Shown: positions 1 to 11,619, counted from the stretch's first letter. The stretch is 64,000 bases of DNA from Macrocystis pyrifera (GCA_031763025.1 JASSKH010000019.1:5786336-5850335), one strand, 5' to 3'. The notes: a model not told the origin generated them from the sequence alone. Numbers and translations are program-made.

Positions 1-390
1 CAACTAAATGGAAAGGAATCCGTTCGAGGTTTCCAATGCGCACTGGAAAACCGTCTTTTTGTCGTTCTTGGGACTGAAATATGTTTAGACGTAAAAAGGG
101 TCACAAAAAATGTCAGCGGTCGTTATCTGGGAAAAACGAATCTTTAAGAAACTAACCAATAAGCGCGTGGGAAAGAATGGACACGTCACGAAACAAAACC
201 CTTCAGATGGTATCATATACCACGTACCAGGTACCAGGGTATGTCATGTATGGTACGAGAGGAGCTGCAGCGTGTGACTCAAAAAGGGCGGAGCAGCACA
301 CAACAAAAACACCACGACGAGTGCTTGAGCAGCAGCGCACAAACCGGCGCGTGAGCGTGAGGAGGAATTACTTGTGGACCCTCCGCCTCG
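1..390. other. Unassigned leading sequence
   Basis: I see no recognisable protein, RNA gene or repeat in this stretch. Short open frames occur but have no family motif. It may be upstream of the weak exon candidate beginning at 391. Confidence 0.4.
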
Positions 391-636
391 ATGGCTGACA
401 ACCTGCAAGTGCAGCCCCTACCGGGCCTGGTTGAAGGTGGATCTGCTGATCCTGATGCGGCTGCTGGCGCTACTGACCCAGCTGCTGCTGCTGCTCATCC
501 TGCTGCTGCTGCTGCAGCGGTTCAAGATGTTGCCATCCACAGCCATCGAGCCCGGTCGCGGCTGTCCCACGCCCCCGCGATGCCACGGCGGACAACAGCA
601 TTCCCTCGGCACACGATCGCCGACGCCTTGTGGACA
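391..636 (+). CDS. Possible first exon, Ala-rich (weak)
   Basis: An ATG at 391 opens a frame starting MADNLQVQPLPG, followed by an alanine/proline-rich tract encoded by GCTGCTGCT triplets at about 480-520. A GT follows ACA at 637 and could be a splice donor; the frame stays open to 732. The product is not recognised. Other plus-strand exon-like pieces lie at 1341-1582, 2111-2777 and up to 3157, so one multi-exon gene is possible. The Ala tract is microsatellite-derived and may have no coding meaning. Confidence 0.2.
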
Positions 637-732
637 GTACGACCCGTACGCTGCAGATATGCCTCCCGATTCGCTTGGATATTTGTTTTCCTTTTTTTGC
701 CCTTGGGCGAGGTTCGTTCTGGTGTTTTTTAA

Positions 733-1340
733 TGATTCCCCATCAAGAAATTGGTTGTCATGGTACAGGTCCCGAAAACGTGACTGAAAAGGCGTTCTCT
801 GCGGATGCTATGTCGATTCGAGCGGGGTTTGTTTTGCTGTATGCCGCACATCCCAATGCAGAGTATGACTATGTCTACCCACCACTCAAAGCACACCATA
901 GAGCAAGAGGCAGAAAAAACAGAAAAAAACATGTTTCTCCGCACCTTTCAGTCTGTAAAGACGTCAATTTGTACTCCTGACTGAAAAAAGCATGGGATCC
1001 GAAGGGTATGTGCCCTGTGTGGGGTGTCAGGATGAGGTCAAGACCGGCTCCATCTCCACCTCAGAGAAATATCAGATACAAGCTCACTACGCATCCGCAC
1101 TAAGACCAAGTAGTTAGGGGTATGGCGGTAGTTTTATTTTTTCAGAATTTTTTTTTGGCTGGTCCGTTCGAATAGCCTGCCGTTTTTTTGGGTCAAAACA
1201 GGCCTCCAGTCCCGCCCCTAACTGTGTGGCATAGTACATTCGATCGTCGAAGATGTCAGCGTCGTTTTGTCTGTAAGTCATTGCTATCTTTGTGTACGAT
1301 CGTTGCTTCATCCGTGCCCCGGCCACTTTTTTGTGTTTCC
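733..1340. other. Unassigned, possible intron
   Basis: No recognisable feature. It ends in a pyrimidine-rich stretch and TTTCCAG just before 1342, which looks like a 3' splice site. Confidence 0.3.
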
Positions 1341-1361
1341 AGGTACAAGAACTAAGCCTTG

Positions 1362-1622
1362 ATGAGGAACTTGTTCGAGAGGCTTCACGCCAAGTTTGTG
1401 AGGGAGTACGGAGGCGATGTGGCGTGCGCAAAGGCCCTTATGGGTCGGTGATCTTCAGCGACGACTGGTGTGGAGGGGTATTACGCCCACGACGGAACGC
1501 AGACCAGTCACAGCCTCCTGCTACGTCCGGAGTGGCCCCGGGAGGTCGTCAACATGTTCTTGTTTTTAAAGGTCAGCCGTGAAAACCGCCTAGTTAACTG
1601 CTCAACAGGTAAAGAGCGATAA
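1362..1622 (+). pseudogene. Tyrosine-recombinase-like relic
   Basis: The frame starting ATG at 1362 reads MRNLFERLHAKF, then REYGGDVACAKALMG, then SSATTGVEGYYAH. This resembles the C-terminal half of a tyrosine recombinase: a basic region, a GGD helix, LMG(H)SS...TT, and a tyrosine-containing end. A TGA at 1449-1451 falls exactly where the conserved GH would be, and a TAA ends the frame at 1620-1622. An overlapping frame (1341-1582) is fully open but has no family look. Cryptons and other YR elements are the likely source. Identification rests on motif similarity only. Confidence 0.35.
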
Positions 1623-2110
1623 GCAGTGGCCAACAAGTCCGCCCGCTAGTGTATCGCCTCGCGCACGGTGTCAACAGTCGTGAACGATTTCGAACGTGTA
1701 CTTTTGGGCTCGCGTGTTGTCAGCGTTTGACATAGTACGTTGTTAGGGCACGCTGATGACCTCTGCACAACGATCGACGGCGCCCAGTACCCAACAAAAC
1801 TACATGGAGGTATCGTTATCCCGCGTATTAAAATTGAAATCGTACGGACTATCAATAGTACGGTCCATAGGTTGGTTGAAGGTTTCAATAACCCAACTGC
1901 TTGAGAGCGTCGGAAGACTGTAGTTGACACCGAAGCGTCGATAATAAACTCTGAATACGGCGAGCCCCCTCCCCCTTGGGGGGGGGGGTCTGACTGTTTC
2001 GCTGTGACCGCCGTCGAGGTACGGGGTTTTCAGTGTTAGAATGGACCCTTTCGAATACTAGACCCTAGCATTATTTCTGTACCCTTTGACCCCATCGCTA
2101 TCTGCAGCAT
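1623..2110. other. Unassigned
   Basis: No recognisable feature apart from a C/G homopolymer block at about 1966-1990. A pyrimidine tract followed by CTGCAG at 2102-2107 could be a splice acceptor for the next open frame. Confidence 0.3.
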
Positions 2111-2860
2111 TTGCCAATCGTGCTCGTCACAGACTTGATGTGCCGTATTGGACCCATTGCAGCGAAGAAGCGCAAAGCGGTCAAGGATGAAGGAGCCGTT
2201 CCACGTATAGGGCTAAACGGCGACGTCGATATCCCGGCACTATCGGCATTGTCGATCGGATGTCCTGAAGGGTTGACAACCAGCGGACAGGAGCGTGGGG
2301 AGCCTGTGCCAGAAACAGAATGCACGCAAGACAACACGTACAATGCGTGGCGCCTAGCCTCTGTTGACCCGCCTGTACAGCGGTTCACTGACTTCCACAT
2401 GCTCCTCTACACTTCTCTATCCCAAGCGCAGGAAGCGGGAGTCTTTGACGCGGCTGATATCGTAGTCCTTGCCGACGAGACCTAGAGTGCGTTGCGACGG
2501 CGGGGCCGGTATTCCGTTGAACTGTTCGAGGTGGTGTCAGTGCTTCACGCTCGTCTTACGTCGTTCCTAGACGGGGGTCGAGTACCTGAGGCCGATGTAA
2601 GGAAGAATACTGCTAGCCGAGACTTCCTAAGAGACGTACTCGCCACGGCGGTGGGGTCGACGACCGGCGCGGCACCGACACTCCCCGCCTTCTACAGAGA
2701 GGCCCCTCAGCTAGATCCCGATGAAGATGTCGTTTCGAAGTCAGCTGCGGAGCTAGCTAAGGTGGCATACGCCGAGGTGGGCTTCTTTTGTTTTTCTTCC
2801 TTGTTTCGTGTTGTTGCTGACCGGGACCGACTGGATCGTCGAAGCACTCTTCTTGTGTAG
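2111..2860 (+). pseudogene. Hypothetical exon with in-frame TAG
   Basis: One frame runs from about 2111 to 2860 interrupted only by a TAG at 2483-2485. Composition is protein-like on both sides (for example FTDFHMLLYTSL before the stop and ELFEVVSVLHARLTSFLDGG after it). A GT donor may lie at GAG|GTGGGC near 2777. A further plausible plus-strand exon ends at about 3157 with a good donor (AG|GTAAGT). I do not recognise the family. It could be a decayed host gene or transposon ORF. Confidence 0.3.
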
Positions 2861-3159
2861 AGTGCGTCGAGGTAAAGTTATTTTGTCTTTTGTGTGTGTG
2901 CTTACCCGGTAGTCGAATAAAAAAAACCTTCGTAGAAAAAACACACCCAAGCTACACGAACTCAACGCCGCGTTACACCTTCGAGCACTATCATCGCATC
3001 GTCTGACGTTTTCGTCGTGTCCTCTTGGTCTTGTTGGGATGGGCGTGTCAACCTGTTTTGTTGTGGCGGGCGTGTGGACTTCCATGAACCAGGCCAAGGA
3101 GGACTTCCTTACGACGAAGCTACAGCCGGCGGACGATTCGAGGAAAGCACTAGCAGGTA

Positions 3160-4366
3160 AGTTGAAGGCCGGCCATGCGGTGAAGTAGAGATTGTCTGTG
3201 ATGCCCAACGAAAGCGGTAACGCCAGGTTAAACATCCGTATTACCATTGTCATTTAGTGCATAGAGTTTACATGATTTTGTAAAACGAAGAAACTTCAGA
3301 CGTAGAATACGCCGATGTTAACATATATTCGGACATTTGGGGGGAGGGGGTTACGCAGAAATTCTGTCTTACCACGAGTGATCGCGGTAATCGCGCAGTC
3401 CTAAACAAAAAGCGGGCACTATTCAGGGATATAAGTCGTCGAGTCTAGAAGGTGGTGCCGCCGCACGTTCACGACCCAAAACACTTTTTGAAGTTGTTAT
3501 ATTTAAATTCCGGAATGAAACCAGGAGGATGATATATATTTTTTGTAAATGCGGGAATATCCCACGCCGACGTCGACCAAAGATCATCAAAGTGGGGCGT
3601 TTCACATGGCGACACGGCCTTAAACTTCTCGGGCGACTTCATTATTCGTTTCACGAATGTCATGTTAACTAAATTTCGCACATGGAATGACTGATGCGTC
3701 AATAATATGTGTTTGCCCACCAAGTATGACACCTATGATGCTCTTGACTACTCATTGCGACTATGTGACGGTACGTGGAACTATGCATATGTTTGGTTGA
3801 GATAACGCGTGTCGACTGGTCCAACGCTGATGTCGCAGTGTACTAATTTGTTTTGTACGTGCCGTTCCTTTGAGGGGAGTGATTTGGCGGGGGGGGGGGG
3901 GAAGGTGTATGCTTTACCCTTTTTCCGACGAATAATTCATTGTTAGGGCAGCGTACAACTTGGGCCGGGCGTACAATTGCACGCCTGCCGGTGTGCGTCA
4001 CAGTGTGAATCGCGGGCGTCATCCTACTTTCGTTTTCCTCAACTGCCCCTCGCCCCGCCCCCCGCCAAGTCATTTCGAGGTCGAAATGAAAGCCAACTAA
4101 AACGAAAACATCTGACACAATAGAATCAAACAACATGGAAACGTTCCTAGAAGGTGCACCAGGGGTAAGTAGAAAACGTGTGTTAAATTCACAGGTCTTT
4201 CTCTCAATATAGTCGTGGCCATTGCATCCAAAATAAAGCTGGGGCGGTAAGCCTGATTCGGCCTGTGAATTAAATAGCATTCCTGTTCAATGGTACTCAC
4301 TAGGACATAATCTACTGCGATAAGCTCCCCATGGGCGTATTTTTGCTTCTCGGCTGATTTATTCCA
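3160..4366. other. Unassigned
   Basis: No convincing coding frame. There is a G homopolymer run at about 3889-3901. Small ORFs on both strands are uninformative. Confidence 0.4.
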
Positions 4367-4996
4367 TTGCCTTCTGCCGCGTTTTATCCACTTCGCGCTT
4401 TGCGATCAGGAGCACCATTTGGAGCGGACGTGTATCGCCCGAAGGCCCTACAAATTTGGGCCGCCAATGGGAATCCCGGGATGAGCGCGAATAGGGAGGG
4501 CAAGGTAGATGGATTCGGCATCTCCTTCAACATCACACCACCAGAGGATCGTCCCGAGTCAACGTCACGCGTTCCGCATCCGTACAACGGAGCAGTTGAG
4601 GGACCTTATTTCGGTCCCGATGCATTGCACGACGGCAATCACGGCGCTGCTTGCCGCGAGAAGTACTGTGGCCTCCATTCTTGCGCACAGCTCAACGGAG
4701 TGAACCTCAATGCGCATGAACAGAATCATTCGAAGAAGAAGAGATACTTGCGAATGCTCAATACCATGGGCTTTGACCGGTTCACGTTTACGTTAACCCT
4801 CATAAATGAGAGGGAAAATGAACGTGTCAACCGGAACTCTTTGGACACCACGGTCGAGCATTTCCAAAGCCACCCTCACTATACTTTGACTCCTTGCCAA
4901 ATCCATCTGTATTGGCTCGGCCGCTGCTGGTGCGACAAGCCACTACGCCGATGGTTTACTCAGTCCGGTATTGTACGTCTGGGTTTCATTGAGTAA
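4367..4996 (+). pseudogene. KDZ-type transposase C-terminal fragment
   Basis: The 209-residue open frame lacks an ATG at its 5' edge, so it is a fragment. Residues near 90-150 read GNHGAACREKYC, then LNGVNLNAHEQ, then RMLNTMGFDRFTFTL. This matches the pattern of Kyakuja-Dileera-Zisupton (KDZ) transposases near their last catalytic acidic residue: an H/C-rich segment, L-x-G-V-N, an E-Q pair, and an aromatic helix ending N-x-M-x-x-x-R-F. KDZ enzymes are DDE-type transposases. The E-Q pair is intact; no upstream catalytic Asp region is seen in the window. An HMM search would settle it. Confidence 0.5.
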
Positions 4997-5600
4997 GATA
5001 TATGCCTGTAGAGCATCACGCGGCGAAGGTACCGCATACCGGCGACGTTTTTCCGTCCTTGTACCTCGTAAAACCTGTAAGTATTGCTCCTATGTAGGTG
5101 CTTGAATGCCCGGATTGTTGGAAGACAACGCGCGCGGAGGAGACGTAGGACGTTAGGGTGGGTAATGGGGGGAGGGGGTGGATGGTTATGGTTGGTGGTG
5201 TTGAGATGGGTGTTGGGGGTAGGGGGTTGGGGACGGGGGGAAGACTCTGTTCCTCGAATCACATGAGTCTGAGGCCTGCGCGTTTCATGATTGTCGTGCT
5301 TCACTTTCCTGGCAGTTCAGTTGCGCCCTCCCGGAGATGGGGGAGGACCCCCCGGAATGGTTAGTGTTAACCCCAAGTTGAAGACGGCTTTGTCTTGCGG
5401 GGATGTTATTCGCGTCACCGTCGTTGTGCTTCCGTGATGAAGGTGTGTTTCTTCACGGGGTCTGAAACCACAAGTATACCGGGTGTAATGTAGGGTTGCG
5501 GATAGTACGCCCAGTTATGTATACCTATGCCTTTCATTCTAGCATCGCCTTTGCAGCGTTGTTTTAATTTATCTACTATAGCAATCTAAAAAGCCACCAT
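4997..5600. other. Unassigned with G-rich block
   Basis: No gene seen. The segment 5158-5246 on the plus strand is extremely G-rich, with four or more runs of at least four G separated by 1-3 bases near 5214-5240. It could form a G-quadruplex. Confidence 0.4.
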
Positions 5601-7385
5601 TACGCAAGCCCTCCAGGACAAGGTTTTCCGCTGTCGAAAAACGTCGTTGCGATGCACCTGTAACGATAAACCGACAGCAGCTGTGCTTTCAACGACGATT
5701 GTACACATACGATGCTCGTTTCACCAAAAGACACTCTCCCACAGGTCGTTTCAGCGCGTATACAGCTTCGCAGTGGGTCAAACGCGTCTCTTTTCCTTAC
5801 CCTTACGCAAGCCCTCTAGGACAAGGTTTTCCACTGTCGAAAAACGTCGTTGCGACGCACCAGTAACGATCAATCGACAACAGCTGTGCTTTCAACGACG
5901 CTTGTACACATACAATGCTTGTTTCACCAGAAAAAAAAAAACGCTCCCACACGTGGTTTCTACGCGTATACAGCTTCGCAGTGGGTCAAAAGCGTCTCTT
6001 TTCCTTACCCTTACGCAAGCCCTCTAGGACAAAGTTTTCCACCGTCGGAAAACGTCGTTGCGACGTACCAGCAACGATAAACTGACAACAGCTGTGCTTT
6101 CAAAGACGATTTTACACATACAACGCTTGTTTCACCAAAAGACACACTCGCACACGTCGTTTGCGCGCGTATACATCTTTGCAGTGGGTCAAACGCGTCT
6201 CTTTTCCTTACCCTTACGCAAGCCCTCTAGGACAAGGTTTTCCACTGTCGAAAAACGTCGTTGCGATGCACCTGTAACGATGAACCGACAACAGGTGCGA
6301 TTTCAACGACGATTGTACACATACGATGCTCGTTTCACCAAAAGACGTGCTCTCACACGTCGTTTCCGCGCGTATACAGCTTTGCAGTGGGTCAAACGCG
6401 TCTCTTTTCCTTACCCTTACGCAAGCCCTCTAGGACAAGGTTTTCCACTGTCGAAAAACGTCGTTGCGATGCACCTGTAACGATGAACCGACAACAGGTG
6501 CGATTTCAACGACGATTGTACACATACGATGCTCGTTTCACCAAAAGACGTGCTCTCACACGTCGTTTCCGCGCGTATACAGCTTTGCAGTGGGTCAAAC
6601 GCGTCTCTTTTCCTTACCCTTACGCAAGCCCTCTAGGACAAGGTTTTCCACTGTCGAAAAACGTCGTTGCGACGCACCAGTAACGATCAATCGACAACAG
6701 CTGTGCTTTCAACGACGCTTGTACACATACAATGCTTGTTTCACCAGAAGACACGCTCCCACACGTGGTTTCCGCGCGTATACAGCTTTGCAGTGGGTCA
6801 AAAGCGTCTCTTTTCTAATAAAAACCCTTACGCAAGCCCGCTAGGACAAGGTTTTCCACTGTAAAAAAAACGTCGTTGCGACGCACCCGTAACGATAAAC
6901 CGACAACAGCTATGCTTTTAACGACGATTGTACACATGCAATGCTTGTTTCACCAAAAGACACGCTCCCACACGTCGTTTCCGCGCGTATACAGCTTTGC
7001 AGTGGGTTAAAAGCGTCTCTTTTCCTTACCCTTACGCAAGCCCTCTAGGACAAAGCTTTCCACTGTCGAAAAACGTCGTTGCGACGCTCCAGTATCGATA
7101 AACTGACAACAGCTGTGCTTTCAACGACGCTTGTACACATACGCTTCTCGTTTCACCAAAACACACGCTCCCACACGTCGTTTCCGCGCGTATACAGCTT
7201 TGCAGTGGGTCAAACGCGTCTCTTTTCCTTACCCTTACGCAAGCCCTCTAGGACAAGGTTTTCCACTGTTGAAAAACGTCCTTGCGATGCACGTGCAACG
7301 ATCAACCGACAACAGCTGCGCTTTCAACGGCTCTTGCACACATGCAATGCTTGTTTCACCAAAATACTTAACGACGCTTGCACTC
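5601..7385. repeat. 203-bp tandem array, about nine units
   Basis: The marker TACGCAAGCCCTC recurs at 5601, 5804, 6012, 6215, 6418, 6621, 6829, 7034 and 7236, giving a unit of 202-208 bp, most often 203. Units starting near 6215 and 6418 are almost identical, implying recent unit duplication or gene conversion. The unit length is not a multiple of three and the ladder of overlapping ORFs inside it changes frame between units, so it is not protein-coding. Units carry A-run and TAATAAAA length differences (near 5931 and 6817). It is minisatellite- or satellite-like. Confidence 0.9.
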
Positions 7386-8119
7386 GTGATAATAGTGCGA
7401 ACGGCGGTGAGTAGAATGACGAAAGAAACTACCGTTTTAACCTTTTGTTTTGTTGCGGATGAAATAACTTCGGATCGTTGGGCATCACTGTCCCCCTCAA
7501 TTTTTATTATTAATAGTATGCTTGCCTTCCTACAATATAGCGTAGAGGACATTCCAATTTGCGTAGCCTTGCACAATGAGTAAAACAAACAAAATAGACG
7601 AGAAATCAAGAAATACGCACGCTAACAAAAAAATGCAAGGCGCTTGGAAAATCGGGCATGTTTTCTGTTTTTTATCCACGTATTTTGCAGGCACGGGCGT
7701 CCTTCAACAAGTTTTCCAGTGTCCCGGGCGGTCACGAGCGTAAACTGCCGTTACTAGACATGAAACGCCTACAAGGGGCATTCAAACGTACACAACTACG
7801 CTCAAGTTTTGGGGACATAAACGTTGGACTCGGGGTCATACTTCGTATACAAATTTCTCGCTGCATACTTCATATACAGGTAGGTGTTAAGATTTCAGTA
7901 CAGGACCAGTAGTAGTAAAAGGGGCCCTCGCGCTTTAGAAGAGTTGTATCCCGTTCGTCTACTACGTTTACTGTAGCCGACGGATCGTACCCGGACCTAT
8001 CACTAGCCATCAGGGCACAATAATTGCTAATAATACCCGCCGGGTAATTGGGAGATTGGAGCCGGGTACCTGACTACCGGGTACCTTTGTACCCCAAATA
8101 CCCGCGTACCCGACAACAG
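7386..8119. other. Unassigned; GGGTACC-rich end
   Basis: No recognised gene. From about 8036 to 8110 the sequence carries several CGGGTA/GGGTACC motifs directly before the microsatellite. Similar motifs recur at 11810-12245. Confidence 0.35.
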
Positions 8120-8735
<616 letters not shown>

Positions 8736-9043
8736 GCCGGACCCCTCGTTACGTGCTGCGTCTGCAGCGGCGGATGCTCTATGCGGACTCCGCTTCATCG
8801 GCCGATAACCCAGCGACGAGTGGTTGCGTTGGCGGGAGTGTGCGCACGAGTACGCTCGGCACTCCCGAGGATTGGAGGCGCAACGAACTCGTCGAAAGGG
8901 GGAGCTGTACCAGAGGGGTTGCAACCCGGCGGTTGATGGACGTGTTTCGCCACGGGGCGGGACGCCATCTGGATAGCAAACGGAGTGGGTCGTGACAATG
9001 GGATCCCGCCGGACCTGGGCGGGAGCGGGTTGATCCACCTAAG

Positions 9044-9211
9044 GTGTTGCAGCGTGAGAGCCGATGGGCGTCCGATGCGTACATGGCGTATGTTCGCAGT
9101 CACGGAAAGGATGCCAGTTGGGTAGCGGACGTTATGGCCCACGAAGGGATGAGCGGTGGGATCCAGCCGGGCCAGGGCACTGAATGGGGGCGAGTTATAA
9201 TTCACTCTTAG
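9044..9211 (+). pseudogene. Tyrosine recombinase C-terminus
   Basis: The frame 9044-9211 ends at TAG and reads VLQRESRWASDAYMAYVRSH, then KDASWVADVMAHEG. The pattern Q-R-x-x-R-W-x-S-D-A-Y-x-x-Y is the nucleophile region of YR-type recombinases, where the second tyrosine attacks DNA. Upstream codons in this frame hit stops at about 9031 and 9040, and no earlier catalytic R-H-R part is clear, so this is a fragment. The sequence from the microsatellite edge to here (8736-9043) is GC-rich and may hold more of the same decayed gene. Confidence 0.45.
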
Positions 9212-9563
9212 AGGTGAACAGGCAGAAGTAAATAATGGTGAAGTGTGTTATCACATGCGTTCCCTACGAGATTGCAAGTGGGACGGGGAAGGGGTCGTAA
9301 GAATACATCAGTAAATAGGGTCAACTCCCATGTGTGATGGAGGCTGGCGTCGAGAGTTCTGTGTCGCCAGTTGGGTTGGGAGTTGACTCGAGTATACGGA
9401 TGTTAGCACGGGGTTGCCGTTGGGGCAGCCCCGGGGGGGTCACCCCTTCTCCAACCCCCCTTTCCGGGCGGGGGGTTGCGCATTAATATAATACAACTTC
9501 GAAAGCAAAGTGCAAAGCAGAATTCAACATTCTCGGAAGAATGAGAGAATGTGAGTTTTGTAC

Positions 9564-9795
9564 TGTAGCCAAAAGATACCAAGCCGTGGAGGTTTCAGTG
9601 TAATCGCATGTGTGAGTGGAGCAGTGGCCGGGGATCCTGTGTGATGTCCCCTAGCCACCTGGCTCGTGGTCCGATGAGGATCACTCCGTGATAATACAAG
9701 CTCTAAGAACAAGACTTACTGAGTGCGAGGCCAGCGAGACTGGTGGAGTCCCTCGCTGGAAGCCCTCTTGCTGATATCATCTGGCAGAGGCCATA
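9564..9795 (+). repeat. 5' LTR of the non-autonomous element
   Basis: It is 232 bp, starting TGTAGCCAAAAG and ending GAGGCCATA. By eye it is identical over its whole length to 11012-11243. Confidence 0.92.
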
Positions 9796-10002
9796 ATATC
9801 TAGATATTCTCGGAACTTCTGTTGGAGGAGTTTTCGGCTGCGGAGTATTGGGTCACAGCTGGGAAGGCAGTTGGCCCGTTGGACGGATCGAAACGGCTTG
9901 AAGCGCACAGCAGGGGAGGACGCTCCGGGAGCTGGAGGACGCACAGGTCAGGCGGCAGTTTCTCCGTTATTACAGTAGAGTCCAGGTGGACTGCTGTGGA
10001 TT

Positions 10003-10674
10003 ATGGCGCACACGGCAAGCACGCCGCTGGTGGTAGGGGAGTCTCTGACTCCACCGAAATACGGAGAGGTGTGGACCGAGCAGGCCTCTCGTGTTTTTTA
10101 CGCAGCGTACCTCGATTATGAGGAACGGCTGCAGCTCGCCAACGCTCAGGGGGTGGTTCAGCACTCCAAAGTGAGCATGGGCCAGCTTATCCCCAATTAC
10201 ATTCATCGGTGTTTTGAGGGATTTTACAAGCATCAGACTACGATGACCGCCTCGGAGTTGTTGGACGCTGTTAGGCAGCACGCTGGTTACACAACCACCA
10301 GCAACAGATTTGACACCTCGCGGGCGGCAGCGGACTTGCGTCGCGTTCTCTCAATGAGGCGCGATGAAAAGCAGGGCGGTGAAACATCCGTCAAAGACCG
10401 CGCGATGATGGTAAACTCCGCTATGGAAAAGTATTTTGCGGAGAATCACGCGGTGCATGCCATGTACCGCGCGCAGGACCGTTCGTGGTTGCCCGGACCG
10501 GCGGAATTTGTGAGCATGGCGTTGGTGGATGGCTTATGGCCGTCCGAGTTCAAAAAGTACGTAAAAGGTCAGCTAACGTACGCTGCAGGGTGGAAGAAGG
10601 ACCCGGCATTGGTCATGGACCAAATTTTTTCGTTTACGATTTTATGCGGATGCGACGTTGAACGTCACCGCTGA
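10003..10674 (+). CDS. Gag-like protein of the LTR element
   Basis: A 223-residue frame from ATG at 10003, starting MAHTASTPLVVGESLTPPKY. It is helical, with conserved-looking segments such as YEERLQLAN and RCFEGFYKH. It has no zinc knuckle, and the C-terminus (about residue 205 onward) is a frame-shifted tail. Being the only large ORF between identical LTRs, it is most likely the capsid-forming Gag. A +1 frame change near the T run at 10625-10630 joins it to the chromodomain frame, where protease, RT and integrase core have been deleted. Confidence 0.7.
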   Translation: MAHTASTPLVVGESLTPPKYGEVWTEQASRVFYAAYLDYEERLQLANAQGVVQHSKVSMGQLIPNYIHRCFEGFYKHQTTMTASELLDAVRQHAGYTTTSNRFDTSRAAADLRRVLSMRRDEKQGGETSVKDRAMMVNSAMEKYFAENHAVHAMYRAQDRSWLPGPAEFVSMALVDGLWPSEFKKYVKGQLTYAAGWKKDPALVMDQIFSFTILCGCDVERHR

Positions 10675-10933
10675 TCTGAAGGATGTTTTCCAACATTCCT
10701 TTGCGCAGGGTGAATGCCGCATGAATGCTTTGGTGCATGTGGCCGAAGATGATGCCAACGAGGTGATTGTCTTGGTCGATTGGGATGGTTTCGAAGCAGA
10801 GGAGCGCACGTGGGAGTCTTTGCGGTCGATTTATTCTGCTGCGCCTGAATTCGTCGTGAAGGAATTGCGCAAATTACGGATGACCCGTGCGCTCAAGATT
10901 AAAATTGCTTCAGAGTTCAGCATTGATTTGTGA
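10658..10933 (+). CDS. Integrase C-terminal chromodomain remnant
   Basis: The frame (open from at least 10628) reads RFYADATLNV, then EVIVLVDWDGFEAEERTWES. The V-x-W-x-G-F-x-x-x-E-x-x-W-E pattern is a chromodomain, and the preceding FYAD...NVT segment is typical of the extreme C-terminus of stramenopile Ty3/gypsy integrases. In intact elements this domain steers integration by binding modified chromatin. Here it follows Gag directly in the +1 frame, so it may be made only by frameshifting or not at all. It marks the right edge of the internal deletion. Confidence 0.75.
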   Translation: MNVTADLKDVFQHSFAQGECRMNALVHVAEDDANEVIVLVDWDGFEAEERTWESLRSIYSAAPEFVVKELRKLRMTRALKIKIASEFSIDL

Positions 10934-11011
10934 TTTGCCGCATGCGATTTCGTCTTGGTTTTTTGGTTTTGTCAAGCTCGTTCGTGTCGAGTGAACTCGC
11001 TTTGGGGGTGC

Positions 11012-11243
11012 TGTAGCCAAAAGATACCAAGCCGTGGAGGTTTCAGTGTAATCGCATGTGTGAGTGGAGCAGTGGCCGGGGATCCTGTGTGATGTCCCCT
11101 AGCCACCTGGCTCGTGGTCCGATGAGGATCACTCCGTGATAATACAAGCTCTAAGAACAAGACTTACTGAGTGCGAGGCCAGCGAGACTGGTGGAGTCCC
11201 TCGCTGGAAGCCCTCTTGCTGATATCATCTGGCAGAGGCCATA
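11012..11243 (+). repeat. 3' LTR of the non-autonomous element
   Basis: It is identical to the 5' LTR (232 of 232 by eye), which indicates a recent insertion. Confidence 0.92.
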
Positions 11244-11538
11244 GTACGTACGTAAGAAGTTCAAGCCAATCAGATGACTGCGGTGATTCATGGTAGCATG
11301 AATCGTAGCCTTTGGTAAACAACTAGTTTGAGTCAAACTAGTCTCACACCTTGGACCTGTAGCTCTGCCTCCGCATCACTGCGCTGATACGTGTAGGTTG
11401 CGGCTACGTACCAGACAAGGTGTGTTTACCAAGGGCTACGATTCATGCTACCATGAATCACCGCAGTCATCTGATTGGCTTGAACTTCTTACGTACGTAC
11501 AAAACTCACATTCTCTCATTCTTCCGAGAATGTTCTGC

Positions 11539-11619
<81 letters not shown>

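Larger units (their letters stand above)
9564..11243 (+). mobile_element. Non-autonomous Ty3-type LTR element (1.68 kb)
   Basis: Two direct repeats of 232 bp bound an internal region with a gag-like ORF and the end of an integrase ORF. The 4-bp target duplication GTAC sits at 9560-9563 and 11244-11247. Removing the element and one GTAC restores exactly the sequence of the other arm of the host MITE, which proves the boundaries. A purine-rich GGGGGTG precedes the 3' LTR. There is no protease, reverse transcriptase or integrase core, so it must have moved using enzymes supplied in trans. Confidence 0.92.
9526..11534. mobile_element. Long-armed MITE split by an LTR element
   Basis: The left end (9526-9563 plus 11248-11320) and right end (11424-11534) are inverted copies, 111 bp each with one mismatch, once the inserted LTR element is set aside. 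Without it the MITE is 325 bp. The ends begin AACATTCTCGGAAG. The left arm is followed by an extra near-palindromic segment (ACTAGTTTGAGTCAAACTAGT, about 11322-11342) missing from the right side. The right end abuts an AAT microsatellite. Its own target duplication is not resolved. Confidence 0.85.

Noticed and set aside
5647-7583. Ladder of similar 65-150 residue ORFs
   Set aside because: They repeat with the 203-bp unit, which is not a multiple of three, and each starts at a chance ATG; they are shadows of the tandem array.
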